Below are positions 1 to 8,909 of a DNA stretch of 21,675 nt, piece after piece. Below the pieces are notes generated by a model that worked only from the letters and a program-made list of their open reading frames with translations, searched no databases and was not told the origin of the DNA. The position numbers and the translations under genes are program-made. Within the stretch, counting starts at the first letter, position 1. Every line of letters begins with the position of its first letter. Source of the stretch: Vibrio tasmaniensis 1F-187 (lineage in GTDB: Bacteria > Pseudomonadota > Gammaproteobacteria > Enterobacterales > Vibrionaceae); contig NZ_AJZM02000316.1 in NCBI RefSeq assembly GCF_000272405.2, positions 7,977 through 29,651 of the forward strand. The letters are read 5' to 3'.

Positions 1-429
1 TTCGATCGCAAATTTAGAAGCAAACATACATAAATTTATCTAAATAGCGTAGAGTCGGCACTTCGATTTCGAGTTAGGCATCCGCTAACAATCAAGATAA
101 TGATTAAACGCATCAACCCTGCTCAATTAGCAACCATAAACATAATTAACAATACGCGTACGACATCACAAAAATAACCACAAAAAGACAACCTGGATCA
201 TTGAAATGACAAAACATGAGCAATTTTGAAGGTGTAACACTACTTTAATTATGTGACACACGTCACATCAAGGTTATATTCATAAGATTTCAAACCTTTT
301 CACATTCAAATTATTAATTTTAACTATAGAATCATTAAAAATTATAATCACATTATCAATCATGCGGGCTAGTTTTATTGGTTTCGCTGTTTTTAGATTT
401 CATTGTATATACAGTTGGATATTAAGATC
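1..429. other. Noncoding leader upstream of the vasL-like/tssM operon
   Basis: No credible gene is seen on either strand in this AT-rich stretch. It holds a perfect CRP-type palindrome at 252-267 and otherwise only AT-rich sequence, including the TATAGAAT stretch at 325-332, which could serve as a -10 but has no convincing -35 partner. It must carry the promoter of the plus-strand operon. The gene to the left of the window is not visible, so the region may also serve a divergent neighbour. Confidence 0.6.
252..267 (+). promoter_or_regulatory. CRP-type operator
   Basis: The sequence TGTGACACACGTCACA matches the CRP (cAMP receptor protein) consensus TGTGA-N6-TCACA exactly in both half sites. 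Its centre lies about 170 bases before the ATG of the vasL-like gene, which leaves room for a class I promoter between them. The match is seen directly. Control of the vasL-tssM-lrp operon by CRP is inferred, and the site could also act on an unseen gene to the left. Confidence 0.6.
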
Positions 430-1743
430 ATGCTCTCGTCAGATTTTACAAGACGCCCCATTGATGAAAAAAAACCCTACGGAACCAATCCTAACGGGTT
501 AGATGAATTCACAGAGATAAAGCGCCAAATTAATAACATAAACAAGGTCACAGGCAGAGTTTCTTGGAAAAAAGTTCAGACTTTGTCGAAAGAAATACTG
601 TCCAAAAACAGTAAAGATTTCCGTTGTAGCTGTTATTTTACTGTTGCAGCTACGCACAACGAAGGCTTAAAAGGTTTAGTTGAAGGGCTTAACTCTATCT
701 TAGATTTGTGTGTCATTTATTGGTTCACCGCATATCCAGAGGTGACAAAATCAAATGCAAGGATCGGAGCGATTGATTGGATGGTCGAACACACAGATAA
801 ACGAATTAAGTCCATAAAAACAAGTTCCGATGACATTCTATTGATCGAAACATGCCACCGCCTATGTCTGAGAATAGAAGAAGAGCTCAGACTACATTAC
901 GGTATAAAAGCACCTTCACTAGGGGGAATTCGTCGAACCTTAAAGCACTGGGTTGATGAGCATAAAGAGAACGAAGCAAAACTCTTTGAAGCAGAAAACA
1001 CAAAAAAACTCCGCGTTTCGGAAGAACATAAAAAGGCAATACCAGTAGTTCAGCCATCAACCATTAAAATCGATGTGTCTAACAACAAACCTAAGAATGC
1101 AGCTGAAGTCGATGGAAAATCGACCTCGAGTTATTTAGTCATCTATCTTCTCGTTGGGTTTCTAATTTTGGCTTTATCCTCTCATTTCATTTATAAACAA
1201 TATCAACGAAAAGAGTTGGCTAGACAAATCGTTACGTCTGATATCCCACAACTGAATGAAATAGTACATTCACTAAAGTATGAATATGCTTCGATTTCTG
1301 ATGATGTAAGACCTAGTGTCGTCAATCAATTAGATGAATTAATGAAAGATTGGGGTACCGATCCAATTAAAGTGTACGAGATCGATACTCTAAATCAATT
1401 GACTATTGATTTAACTAAGGTTTACCCAGACTCATCATCCGTCTTACGTTTACGTAACGAATTCACTAATGAGCAACAAAAGTTAAACGCAGATTACATA
1501 AAACTTCATCGACGCTTCTCAAACGCGAGAACTGTGTTTGCAAATGCAATTAGAGGAAGTGAAAGTCAGAAAACAGCACAAGCTTACGAATACAGCAACT
1601 CCCTTTTCCCGTTGATTGGCCGTATTGAATATGCAGAAAAAGAAAAACAACAAAAAGAGCTGCAGAAATCTCTTCAAATACTCAACGTCTATTTACACAA
1701 AATTAAAAACTTGGAGTCTGAGCTTAAAGCTATTAAACCGTAA
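430..1743 (+). CDS. VasL/TagA-like T6SS protein with ImpA N-terminal domain and one membrane helix
   Basis: Probable accessory TssA-family protein anchored in the inner membrane. An ImpA-type N-terminal domain spans about residues 8-125 (key stretch RPIDEKKPYGTNP, then a helical part ending IGAIDWMVEH). One hydrophobic helix follows at about 235-255, then a helical, charged C-terminal part of about 180 residues. VasL/TagA proteins have this order, and TagA is known to act where the growing sheath meets the opposite membrane. A TTG at 403 would add nine residues; I prefer the ATG at 430 because the family N-terminus begins close to it, though neither start has a strong ribosome binding site. 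tssM follows 66 bases downstream on the same strand. A second TssA-family protein (10966-12543) is present, so this is not the main TssA. The family is fairly sure, the exact role is inferred. Confidence 0.75.
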   Translation: MLSSDFTRRPIDEKKPYGTNPNGLDEFTEIKRQINNINKVTGRVSWKKVQTLSKEILSKNSKDFRCSCYFTVAATHNEGLKGLVEGLNSILDLCVIYWFTAYPEVTKSNARIGAIDWMVEHTDKRIKSIKTSSDDILLIETCHRLCLRIEEELRLHYGIKAPSLGGIRRTLKHWVDEHKENEAKLFEAENTKKLRVSEEHKKAIPVVQPSTIKIDVSNNKPKNAAEVDGKSTSSYLVIYLLVGFLILALSSHFIYKQYQRKELARQIVTSDIPQLNEIVHSLKYEYASISDDVRPSVVNQLDELMKDWGTDPIKVYEIDTLNQLTIDLTKVYPDSSSVLRLRNEFTNEQQKLNADYIKLHRRFSNARTVFANAIRGSESQKTAQAYEYSNSLFPLIGRIEYAEKEKQQKELQKSLQILNVYLHKIKNLESELKAIKP

Positions 1744-1809
1744 CATTAAGAAAACGTCTTACGGCCAGATCATACAACAAACTTAAAACAACGAAATAGA
1801 AATAGGCTT

Positions 1810-4800
1810 ATGTTAAAACACAAACTAATGAGAAACCCTGTTGTTATATCAACGGTGGTTTTTCTCTTTCTTGTAGCTACAATCGCTGCTACTTATATCC
1901 TTTGGCTAGATATAACAGACAAGTTTTATCTTTGGGTTGCTTTAGGCGCTGTCACACTTATCTATTCGTTGTTTCAGGTGACACTGTGGCTTAAGAAAAA
2001 AAACAACACTAAAGCCTTAAAACTTGAAACAGAGGAAGAAGCTCTAGCTATGGTAATGCGCCCTCTTCTTTGTCGTTCAAACAAAAAGCCAATATATTTG
2101 ATGATTGGCAATAAACATGCGGGTCGAACTCAGTTCCTACTTAACTCTAGTGCGATCAAACCGATGGATCAAACTCGTACCGCAAAGAATGATTTTTTCG
2201 AATGGTATGAGTCTGACTCGGCTGTATATATCAAACCGGCTCAACGACTGTTATTTCAAGAAGTATCAAGTAATGACAGCGCTTTATGGAATGCGTTTGT
2301 AGATGAAGTCATTACACATAAACCAAGAAAGCCATTTTCTGGTTGTCTATTCTTTATTGATTTTGAATTTCTAATTATCTCTGAATCGGAACAAATAGAT
2401 TACACATTAACAGCTCTTAACCATCGATTAGAATCAGTAAGTGACAAAACATCATCAGCAATCCCTCTTTATCTAATGATGTCTAAGCTCGATAAACTAG
2501 AAGGTTTTAAGGAGTACATTCACTTTAGCTCCCTAAAAACATCGGTCGAGTTTCTATCAATCCCATTGAAGGAAGCTAAAGGAGTATTCGTTGAATACTA
2601 TCACGACAGTTTTCGAAATTTAGTCAAAGTGATGGAGAGTAATGCACTGGATTCATCTTCCCACTCTCACGACGTAAATGAAAAGCAAGCTATATTAGCT
2701 TTCCCTAAACAGTTTGAGTTATGTCAAACTGAGATCGCATCAGTAATAGAGCGACTTTCAGAACTGAATACTGGGTCCTATTCACTTGATATCCGCGAAG
2801 TGTTTTTTATATCGAATATCCAAGGTGGTAGAAAATACAACCTATTGGCAAAGAGCTGTAGTAACTACTTCAATTTGCCGATCATTGCTTCAGAACATAC
2901 ACAGTTGACTGAAACGCCCTATTTCACTCGCTTCTTGATGGACTCTCAAATCCTCCCAGAATCGGACTTTGCAGGCGAAAACAAAACTTATCTTAGAATG
3001 ATCCAGCGACAAAGTCGCTTTGCTGTTGCTGTTTCTATCATTTTGCTTGCGAGTGGCGCTTACCTCTTTTCAACGACTTTGAATAGCAATTTAAGAGTGA
3101 TTAGCCAACTCATTGGGATTGACGACTCACAATCTCTAATTCAAAGAGATAAATCTTTTGATAACTCACTTGAAAATGCAATCCAAATCATACAACCATC
3201 TTATCAAGCATGGCTTAGTGGATCTCATGCATTAGATAGTGAACTTTTAAACCTAAACGTTAGCCGTCTCGATGAAAGCACAAAAATCGCTTACAACGCC
3301 CTGATCACGCAAATTAGAACGCACCTAATGCCAGCAATTGAACAGGGATATCGTTTACAGCTAACACATAACCAAGACAATGTTAACAATGCGCTGCCTT
3401 TGCTCAAAGGCTACTTAATGTTAAATGACCCAAGCAAGCGAGAGACAAAATTTCTACGTCAACAAACAATGTCAACACTAGAAAAGCTAAGCACTCAACC
3501 TGAAACGATTGCTAGCGTAATGAAGTATTTAGACGCCTATCTCCGCACGAATTTTGAGCCGGTATCAATAAACATGAATATTGTTCGCGCGACAAGACGA
3601 TCGTTGCTTTCTCATTCAAACGTAGATTTGGTTTATGCTAGCTTATTACAACAAGCTGGTGATATCGATTTAGGCACTTTGAACCTACAACGAGCGGTTG
3701 GTTTTGACTTCAACAATGTTTTCAACGATAACTTAGATCCTGCACGGTTAGAGATCGATAAAGTTTATACGTCAACAGGTTTCAGTACTTTTTATCGCCC
3801 TCGCGTCGATTTAATGTCTCAACAGGTTATCACTGATAATTGGGTTCTTGGCCTATCAAACCACATGATTCCTACTGACAAAGAGCAAGAAAGCTTCAAG
3901 AGACTAGTAAGGAAGAAATATACCGATGATTACATTAGTTATTGGCGAAATGCTTTGAGCGAGTTAAAAGTAAAACGTTACAACAATGTAGGGGAATTGA
4001 CTAACGCTATTGATCTAATTTCCGGGCCATCTTCCCCAATGACAACCATTTTAAAACAAGTTTATACAAACACACAATTTTCACCTATAGGCCAACAAAG
4101 CATTTTGATGGCCAAGGTTAACCCAAAACTTGCCGGAGCGGTAAAAGCGGCTCCGGATCTCGTTGAAGAAATGGTACAACCCGATTACTTATTAATGAAA
4201 AGGGTTGAACAGGCATTTCATATCCTGAATCAGCTGCAGATCAATGAAACTCCAAACTCTCCCACTCCATGGGATGAGACGATAACCGCGCTGAGTCGAG
4301 TTCGAACTTATATGAAGGATATTGCTGACGCACCAGATCCTCAAATGGCCGCGCTGTCAGCAGCGCAACATAGAATGGGGAGTACTGAGGCAGATCCTAT
4401 TATTCGTTTAAAACAGATCGCTCAAAAATCTCCTGAGCCAGTAAGAAGTTGGCTTTTAGACGTAGTTAACCAGAGCTGGTCCGTGATGATTTCTGAATCA
4501 TCAAAAGGAATACAAACTCTTTGGTATAGTGAAATATATAGCAAGTTCAAAGAGTTAGGATTAGGGAAATATCCTTTCGATTTAAGTGCAACTGAAGAAA
4601 TTTCAATCGATGACTTTGAACTTTTATTTGCACCAGGAGGGTTACTAGATGCATTCATCGTCAAAAACTTCGCACCTTTTTACGACACAAACCTATGGAC
4701 ACCAAAACAAGTAGAAGGTGAAACGATGCCGCTCTCACCTGAGTTACTCGTTCAGCTTAGAAATTATAATGTAATTAGAGATACGCTAATCAATAAAAGC

Positions 4801-5202
4801 ACAAACCGACTGTATCTTCCTTTTAGCGCAAAAGTACTTGACCTGGACTCTAGTGCAATCAGAGCAAGCTTGAAGATAGCAGACTCAAATATCAATTATT
4901 ACCATGGCCCTAGCAGAATTCGAGAACTCGAATGGCCTCCTCAAAATGGAGACTTCAATATAAGCATCACAATACAAGACGTAACAGACGAGGGGAAACA
5001 ACACGTACTGAGTAAAAATGGTCAATGGGCTATCTATAGACTATTTGGAGATTCTACGTTGACAAATACCCACAACGGCAGCTTCGTGAGTGATATAAAA
5101 GTATCAGGCAGAGACCTAAGCTTACGAATTACCCCTTTAACTCAGAGAAATCCGTTTACGTTGGCGGAGCTATATAACTTCACTCTACCTGAAGCTATAT
5201 AA
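1810..5202 (+). CDS. tssM: T6SS membrane complex subunit TssM (IcmF/VasK)
   Basis: Inner-membrane protein that with TssL and TssJ forms the trans-envelope channel anchoring the baseplate. At 1130 residues it has normal family length. Two N-terminal membrane helices are visible (about 10-33 and 40-61), then a cytoplasmic region and a third helix at about 402-422 (VAVSIILLASGAYLF), followed by a periplasmic part of about 700 residues. The place of the Walker A motif (residues 100-107) reads GNKHAGRT, with Arg where the nucleotide-binding Lys should be, so this copy probably does not bind ATP or GTP in the usual way; degenerate Walker motifs occur in some TssM proteins. The ATG at 1810 is preceded by a weak AGG. 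It is probably co-transcribed with the vasL-like gene. In V. cholerae vasK comes before vasL; here the order is reversed. Confidence 0.93.
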   Translation: MLKHKLMRNPVVISTVVFLFLVATIAATYILWLDITDKFYLWVALGAVTLIYSLFQVTLWLKKKNNTKALKLETEEEALAMVMRPLLCRSNKKPIYLMIGNKHAGRTQFLLNSSAIKPMDQTRTAKNDFFEWYESDSAVYIKPAQRLLFQEVSSNDSALWNAFVDEVITHKPRKPFSGCLFFIDFEFLIISESEQIDYTLTALNHRLESVSDKTSSAIPLYLMMSKLDKLEGFKEYIHFSSLKTSVEFLSIPLKEAKGVFVEYYHDSFRNLVKVMESNALDSSSHSHDVNEKQAILAFPKQFELCQTEIASVIERLSELNTGSYSLDIREVFFISNIQGGRKYNLLAKSCSNYFNLPIIASEHTQLTETPYFTRFLMDSQILPESDFAGENKTYLRMIQRQSRFAVAVSIILLASGAYLFSTTLNSNLRVISQLIGIDDSQSLIQRDKSFDNSLENAIQIIQPSYQAWLSGSHALDSELLNLNVSRLDESTKIAYNALITQIRTHLMPAIEQGYRLQLTHNQDNVNNALPLLKGYLMLNDPSKRETKFLRQQTMSTLEKLSTQPETIASVMKYLDAYLRTNFEPVSINMNIVRATRRSLLSHSNVDLVYASLLQQAGDIDLGTLNLQRAVGFDFNNVFNDNLDPARLEIDKVYTSTGFSTFYRPRVDLMSQQVITDNWVLGLSNHMIPTDKEQESFKRLVRKKYTDDYISYWRNALSELKVKRYNNVGELTNAIDLISGPSSPMTTILKQVYTNTQFSPIGQQSILMAKVNPKLAGAVKAAPDLVEEMVQPDYLLMKRVEQAFHILNQLQINETPNSPTPWDETITALSRVRTYMKDIADAPDPQMAALSAAQHRMGSTEADPIIRLKQIAQKSPEPVRSWLLDVVNQSWSVMISESSKGIQTLWYSEIYSKFKELGLGKYPFDLSATEEISIDDFELLFAPGGLLDAFIVKNFAPFYDTNLWTPKQVEGETMPLSPELLVQLRNYNVIRDTLINKSTNRLYLPFSAKVLDLDSSAIRASLKIADSNINYYHGPSRIRELEWPPQNGDFNISITIQDVTDEGKQHVLSKNGQWAIYRLFGDSTLTNTHNGSFVSDIKVSGRDLSLRITPLTQRNPFTLAELYNFTLPEAI

Positions 5203-5203
5203 T
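5198..5203 (+). promoter_or_regulatory. Possible -10 box for the lrp-type gene
   Basis: A perfect TATAAT overlaps the tssM stop codon, 54 bases before the regulator's ATG. No good -35 is seen 16-18 bases upstream (the spaced hexamer reads TAACTT), so this would need help from an activator or may be chance in AT-rich DNA. If used, transcription would start inside the adjacent TACAAA repeat. Confidence 0.25.
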
Positions 5204-5231
5204 ACAAATACAAATACAAATACAAATACAA
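5203..5231. repeat. Hexanucleotide tandem repeat (TACAAA), 4 full copies plus 5 bases
   Basis: Four perfect TACAAA units followed by TACAA begin on the base after the tssM stop codon and end 25 bases before the regulator's start codon. Perfect short tandem repeats can gain or lose units by polymerase slippage. Because the repeat lies between genes, a change would alter spacing or the untranslated leader rather than a reading frame. The repeat is seen directly; variability is inferred. Confidence 0.9.
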
Positions 5232-5256
5232 TAATTATTCGGCAAAGGCAGAACAC

Positions 5257-5709
5257 ATGATGTCAAACATTAGTTTACAAGGCTTAGACAAACTAGATCG
5301 CAAAATTCTTTCGAATCTACTCTCAAATGGACGCGAATCGATTGCTAATTTATCTCGAAATATAGGCTTATCACGCACAGCTGTCGCTGAGCGTATCAAC
5401 AGACTTGAAAAAACAGGTATTATCAAGGGATATACGGCGCAAGTCAGAGTAGAAAACGACGGAAGAAAGGCAGCGAGTTACCTCCTAATTTCTTGCGAGA
5501 AAGGTAAAAAAAATGATGTCAGTGATGCACTAAAAGAATTACCTGAAGTTAGGCTGACCAGTATCGTTGGCGGTACATATGACATTATATCTTTGATTGA
5601 AGCCCCCGACTTACAATCAATACACCATTTATGCAACGAGATAGAGTCTTTTCATGGTATCCGCTCTCTTAATACCACCGTTGTCTTACACCAACCAATT
5701 AGTCGTTAA
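5257..5709 (+). CDS. Lrp/AsnC-family transcriptional regulator
   Basis: Small DNA-binding regulator of the feast/famine family, whose members respond to amino acids or other small metabolites and form octamers or dimers. At 150 residues it has typical length. The N-terminal winged helix-turn-helix spans about residues 9-58, with the classic pattern LDKLDRKILSNL then GLSRTAVAERINRLEKTGII. The ligand-binding RAM (beta-alpha-beta) domain follows at about 72-145, containing VGGTYDIISLIEAPD. Two ATG codons stand in tandem (5257, 5260) after AAAGG. It sits 54 bases downstream of tssM on the same strand and ends at a strong terminator, so it may be the last gene of the vasL-tssM operon or have its own promoter. 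Its target and ligand cannot be read from the sequence. Local control of the T6SS is an inference from position. Confidence 0.9.
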   Translation: MMSNISLQGLDKLDRKILSNLLSNGRESIANLSRNIGLSRTAVAERINRLEKTGIIKGYTAQVRVENDGRKAASYLLISCEKGKKNDVSDALKELPEVRLTSIVGGTYDIISLIEAPDLQSIHHLCNEIESFHGIRSLNTTVVLHQPISR

Positions 5710-5712
5710 AAC

Positions 5713-5738
5713 AAAGCCGCTCTTATGAGCGGCTTTTT
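5713..5738. terminator. Bidirectional intrinsic terminator between lrp-type gene and tssG
   Basis: Perfect 10-bp stem AAAGCCGCTC / GAGCGGCTTT with a four-base loop TTAT, flanked by T residues on the plus strand and by A residues upstream that become T on the minus strand. It lies 3 bases after the regulator's stop codon and touches the tssG stop codon, so it can end both converging operons. Confidence 0.9.
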
Positions 5739-6763
5739 CATACGCCTCCAATAACCCTAATTTTGGCATCTTTTTCACTCGCTTGACCTAACCATAACGT
5801 CTGGCCAAGGCTAGCTCCTTGGCCAAGCTGATTCTTGGGGATCGAACATATATCAACAGTAAGCCTTAGATCCCAAGACATTGGGTCGCGAAGAATGAAG
5901 CGCATCAAACCAACTAGGGTGGTATGAAGCTCTCCACCATAGGAAAACTTACGGTACGTATCAAAGTCAACATTGTCGATACAGAGGTTAAATTTCCCGT
6001 TTAGGTCTGGGATACTCTTACCTAAATGTAGGTTTGAACCCAAAGTACAATTAGTTCTATTCAATTGATTTCTTTGACATTCTGCAATATTCACTCTCCG
6101 GAATACCCACTCTTCAATTCGTACACTTGGTAATGAAAAGTAATGCGCCACAATACCGGAAATTAGTTTAGGCGATCGTGTTCTAGTAGACAGTTGATTA
6201 ACGTAAGACAAAATCTTTGCACGATCGAGTCCTATCGCTTCTGACTCTTGAATAACATTAGACAAGCCAGCTAGGTGTAACATTCGTCCAGAGAACTTGT
6301 CCGCTGCACCACTTTGATACTGAACATGATAACGATACTTTTTCCAAACACGATAAATTAAGCTGGTATATCGATTATGGAAGAAATCAAAAAAATCTTT
6401 GACCGGATTATCATCAATATCTCTACCAACTAACTTTTCGGTGTAATTAGCTGGTAAAGGAGAACTAGAGCCGTGCAAGCCCAAAAAATTAGTTTCGATT
6501 CTAGAATATTGCTTACCCGATCTTTCCATGTGACAGATAAATTCCATGTCACTTTTAGGGAAACATAGATTTGGTGAAACGCTGAACGCAACCCTCTCTT
6601 GACGAAAGTACTTATTTTCACCAACAGCTACAAATTCACCGTCCGGCAAAAGTTGATAATGCTTCTCCAATAACAGAACAGCTTGAAAGAAGCTAAATTC
6701 ATTGGTCTTCTCTGCTAATACATCAATCATAAGATCGTTTGTTGCCCAGTTAAGCTCGCCCAA
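5738..6763 (-). CDS. tssG: T6SS baseplate subunit TssG (VasB/ImpH)
   Basis: Baseplate wedge protein that pairs with two TssF copies and carries TssK trimers. At 341 residues it has normal length. The family features FFQAVLLLE near the N-terminus, then FLGLHGSSSPLP with its downstream FFDFFHNRY, and the C-terminal GQGASLGQTLWLGQ are all present. Start choice is uncertain: a TTG at 6763 follows a good GGAGA site and overlaps tssF by 37 bases, while an ATG at 6730 lacks such a site but shares ATGA with the tssF stop, the usual sign of translational coupling, and would give 330 residues. It is the last gene of the minus-strand operon and ends at the shared terminator. Confidence 0.93.
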   Translation of the reverse strand: MGELNWATNDLMIDVLAEKTNEFSFFQAVLLLEKHYQLLPDGEFVAVGENKYFRQERVAFSVSPNLCFPKSDMEFICHMERSGKQYSRIETNFLGLHGSSSPLPANYTEKLVGRDIDDNPVKDFFDFFHNRYTSLIYRVWKKYRYHVQYQSGAADKFSGRMLHLAGLSNVIQESEAIGLDRAKILSYVNQLSTRTRSPKLISGIVAHYFSLPSVRIEEWVFRRVNIAECQRNQLNRTNCTLGSNLHLGKSIPDLNGKFNLCIDNVDFDTYRKFSYGGELHTTLVGLMRFILRDPMSWDLRLTVDICSIPKNQLGQGASLGQTLWLGQASEKDAKIRVIGGV

Positions 6764-8475
6764 TGATAGCTTTCTCCACGTTGTTCATCGTAAACTTCTA
6801 ACTCTGTAAATGAGTTAACGCTTGAATATAATCGTATGAACTCGTTCAGTACATTCGCCATCAAAAACATGTCGCCTTCATTTACAAAAAAGCTAGAGTT
6901 CATCATTAACTTTAGTTGATTACCTCGTACTGATACCCCTCTAAACACTCTATCGATAGGTTTCATTTCTGATGAGATAATACCATCAAGCCTATGTAAT
7001 GAAGCTCTGTGTGCCTGCCTATCTACTCTAGAGTGAAAGTCGTATGTCGAGAGTAAAACTTTAAGTACATCGATATTAGAGAGCGATAAATAATTGAGAG
7101 ACATATTTGCAATTAGTTGCCATTGGAGCTCTCCGTTGACTTGAGGGCTAACAGATTGTGTAGGTTTAGTAATGTTGCTAAAAGTAGCGTAAGTTGGTGA
7201 TTTATGTGTTGTATATATGACATCACCAACAGACAATCTTTCAGAAAGATCCGAATTGCTACACTGTAACTTCATCAGCACTGTTTCAGAACCTAGATCT
7301 GCGATATCACCATTGTGGGTATGGAAAGAGATAAAACGTTCAAGCCCTCTCCCACTCACTCGCTCAGATACTTTAGACTTGTAAAAATCACGCTTATCTC
7401 TCTGGTTGATTTGATGCTCAAAAGACTCAAATTCGATAAGAGGTTTTCGGCGCCTTTCATTTTTACTCCAACTTTCTACTTGGTCTATTGAGTAAACTTC
7501 GTAATGATCTTGATTACTACTTTGTGGCCTTACTTTGTATTCATTGCGACGGTGCTCGAGCCTAATCGGGTCCCCATCTTTTTCGAACAGGTTGACGGCT
7601 GGAGTGCAATGTAGCCTTAAGTGCTTATCTTTCAGGACGACTTCAGCTGGTAATGCTCTCTTAAAATGAAACTTCAGATTTACAGTACTCTTTTGTGGGA
7701 CCCCTTTTAACCACTCAAGGCCGGTGACATCAAAGAACATAAATTTCTCAGGTAACGAAAAGTATTCTTGTAACAATCGATAACCGGCAAATGAGTTTTC
7801 GCTATAAGGCAATATTGCCTCATCGTCTTGGTAACCAACCGGCTTGACAAACTCAGGTCCTAGTTTACGTTTATAGGCACCGCCAACATCCAGCTCAACA
7901 TAATCTAAGTATCTAAATATCCACAAAAATAGAATTCTAGTTATATGAATCTCACCATGTAAATGAAACCTCAGTTTATCTAATCCAATACGTGATAGTT
8001 CTAAGCCATGTTCAGTAGCCAGTGTTACATCAACCGAAGAGCTTGTTCTGCTGTTACTTTGTTCGATACTTGTTATTTGAAGCGGGAAGAGCTCTACGTC
8101 ATAACAGGTTCTAAATAAGCACTGCGTTCCTTCAACTTGTTCGCTAGCCATCTCAGCCCCGCGCCTCACTACCGTTTTTTCCGTAACACTTCCTAAATGT
8201 GGCGTTAACTCACTAATGCACAACGACGGAATAGAACGCATATAATGTGGCCACAATAGCGTCATCAATGATTGGGTCAACTCTGGAAGTTCGTCGTCGA
8301 TTTTTTCTCTGATGCGGCCAGTAAGGAACGCAAAACCTTCAAGAAGACGCTCGACATCAGGATCGAATGTCCCTTCGGACAGAAAGTTGGTCAGTTTGGG
8401 ATTGTATTTGGCAAACTCACTGCCGGATTCTCGTAGATATGTGAGTTCATCTTGAAAGTATTTACTGTTACTCAA
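6727..8475 (-). CDS. tssF: T6SS baseplate subunit TssF (VasA/ImpG)
   Basis: Central baseplate wedge protein, two copies per TssG. The family's N-terminal signature is complete: SKYFQDELTYLRESG, then DPDVERLLEGFAFLTGR and DDELPELTQSLMTLLWPHY. I place the start at the TTG at 8475, giving MSNSKYFQDEL and 582 residues, 10 bases after the tssE stop and preceded by AGG at a suitable distance. The reading frame stays open upstream to 8577, but those 34 residues lie inside tssE, do not look like the family, and are rejected. The stop codon overlaps the ATG alternative of tssG as ATGA. Confidence 0.95.
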   Translation of the reverse strand: MSNSKYFQDELTYLRESGSEFAKYNPKLTNFLSEGTFDPDVERLLEGFAFLTGRIREKIDDELPELTQSLMTLLWPHYMRSIPSLCISELTPHLGSVTEKTVVRRGAEMASEQVEGTQCLFRTCYDVELFPLQITSIEQSNSRTSSSVDVTLATEHGLELSRIGLDKLRFHLHGEIHITRILFLWIFRYLDYVELDVGGAYKRKLGPEFVKPVGYQDDEAILPYSENSFAGYRLLQEYFSLPEKFMFFDVTGLEWLKGVPQKSTVNLKFHFKRALPAEVVLKDKHLRLHCTPAVNLFEKDGDPIRLEHRRNEYKVRPQSSNQDHYEVYSIDQVESWSKNERRRKPLIEFESFEHQINQRDKRDFYKSKVSERVSGRGLERFISFHTHNGDIADLGSETVLMKLQCSNSDLSERLSVGDVIYTTHKSPTYATFSNITKPTQSVSPQVNGELQWQLIANMSLNYLSLSNIDVLKVLLSTYDFHSRVDRQAHRASLHRLDGIISSEMKPIDRVFRGVSVRGNQLKLMMNSSFFVNEGDMFLMANVLNEFIRLYSSVNSFTELEVYDEQRGESYHWASLTGQQTIL

Positions 8476-8485
8476 GGGACACCTA

Positions 8486-8896
8486 CTAAACGTTAAATTG
8501 GCCGTCAGTTCCCATATAGACGTCAATGGACATCGGAACTTTCCCACCGTTATGTAAGACTTCTCCGCAAATGCCAAAGCCTAATTGAAGAGGGTTATCG
8601 TGATTTTCTCTATAATGAACTTCTACATTTCGTAGCCGAGGTTCGAAGCTTTCAATAGTGGAAGTGATGTTCTTTTGAATATGGCGAACTAAGTTAGTAT
8701 TGCTCGAAAGAACATCGTTGAAATCAGGTAAGCCATATTCCCCATCGATCATTGCATTTCCCGAATGAGTATTAAGTAGATCGGCAAGGTGTAGATGAAT
8801 GGATTCAATCAAATGTTTATGTGAGACTACTTTCTCATAACAGTTTTTAGGTTCACCTAGTTCAATTCGTTCTAGTAATCGGTAACCTTTTTCCAT
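8486..8896 (-). CDS. tssE: T6SS baseplate subunit TssE (gp25-like)
   Basis: Small baseplate protein related to phage T4 gp25, which starts sheath polymerisation. At 136 residues it has typical length. It opens with GYRLLERIELGEP, contains the family stretch YGLPDFNDV followed by a helical middle and FEPRLRNVEVHY, and ends in a beta-rich part. I chose the ATG at 8896 with AGAG upstream. A TTG at 8923 would add nine residues but falls inside the stem of a terminator-like hairpin and has no ribosome binding site. It is the first gene after that hairpin, so its expression, and that of tssF and tssG, may be lower than that of tssB and tssC. Confidence 0.93.
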   Translation of the reverse strand: MEKGYRLLERIELGEPKNCYEKVVSHKHLIESIHLHLADLLNTHSGNAMIDGEYGLPDFNDVLSSNTNLVRHIQKNITSTIESFEPRLRNVEVHYRENHDNPLQLGFGICGEVLHNGGKVPMSIDVYMGTDGQFNV

Positions 8897-8909
8897 ATAT
8901 AACTCTAAT

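Noticed and set aside
84..100. GTTAGGC...GCTAAC, resembling integron attC core bases
   Set aside because: The two cores are in the wrong order and too close together for an attC site; it is only a 5-bp hairpin in AT-rich DNA.
4422..4664. An open frame on the minus strand within tssM
   Set aside because: It is antisense to a clear TssM sequence and shows no ribosome binding site or recognisable motif.
8476..8577. An upstream in-frame extension of tssF (34 more residues)
   Set aside because: It lies inside tssE, does not resemble the TssF N-terminus, and the TTG at 8475 gives the family start with a ribosome binding site.
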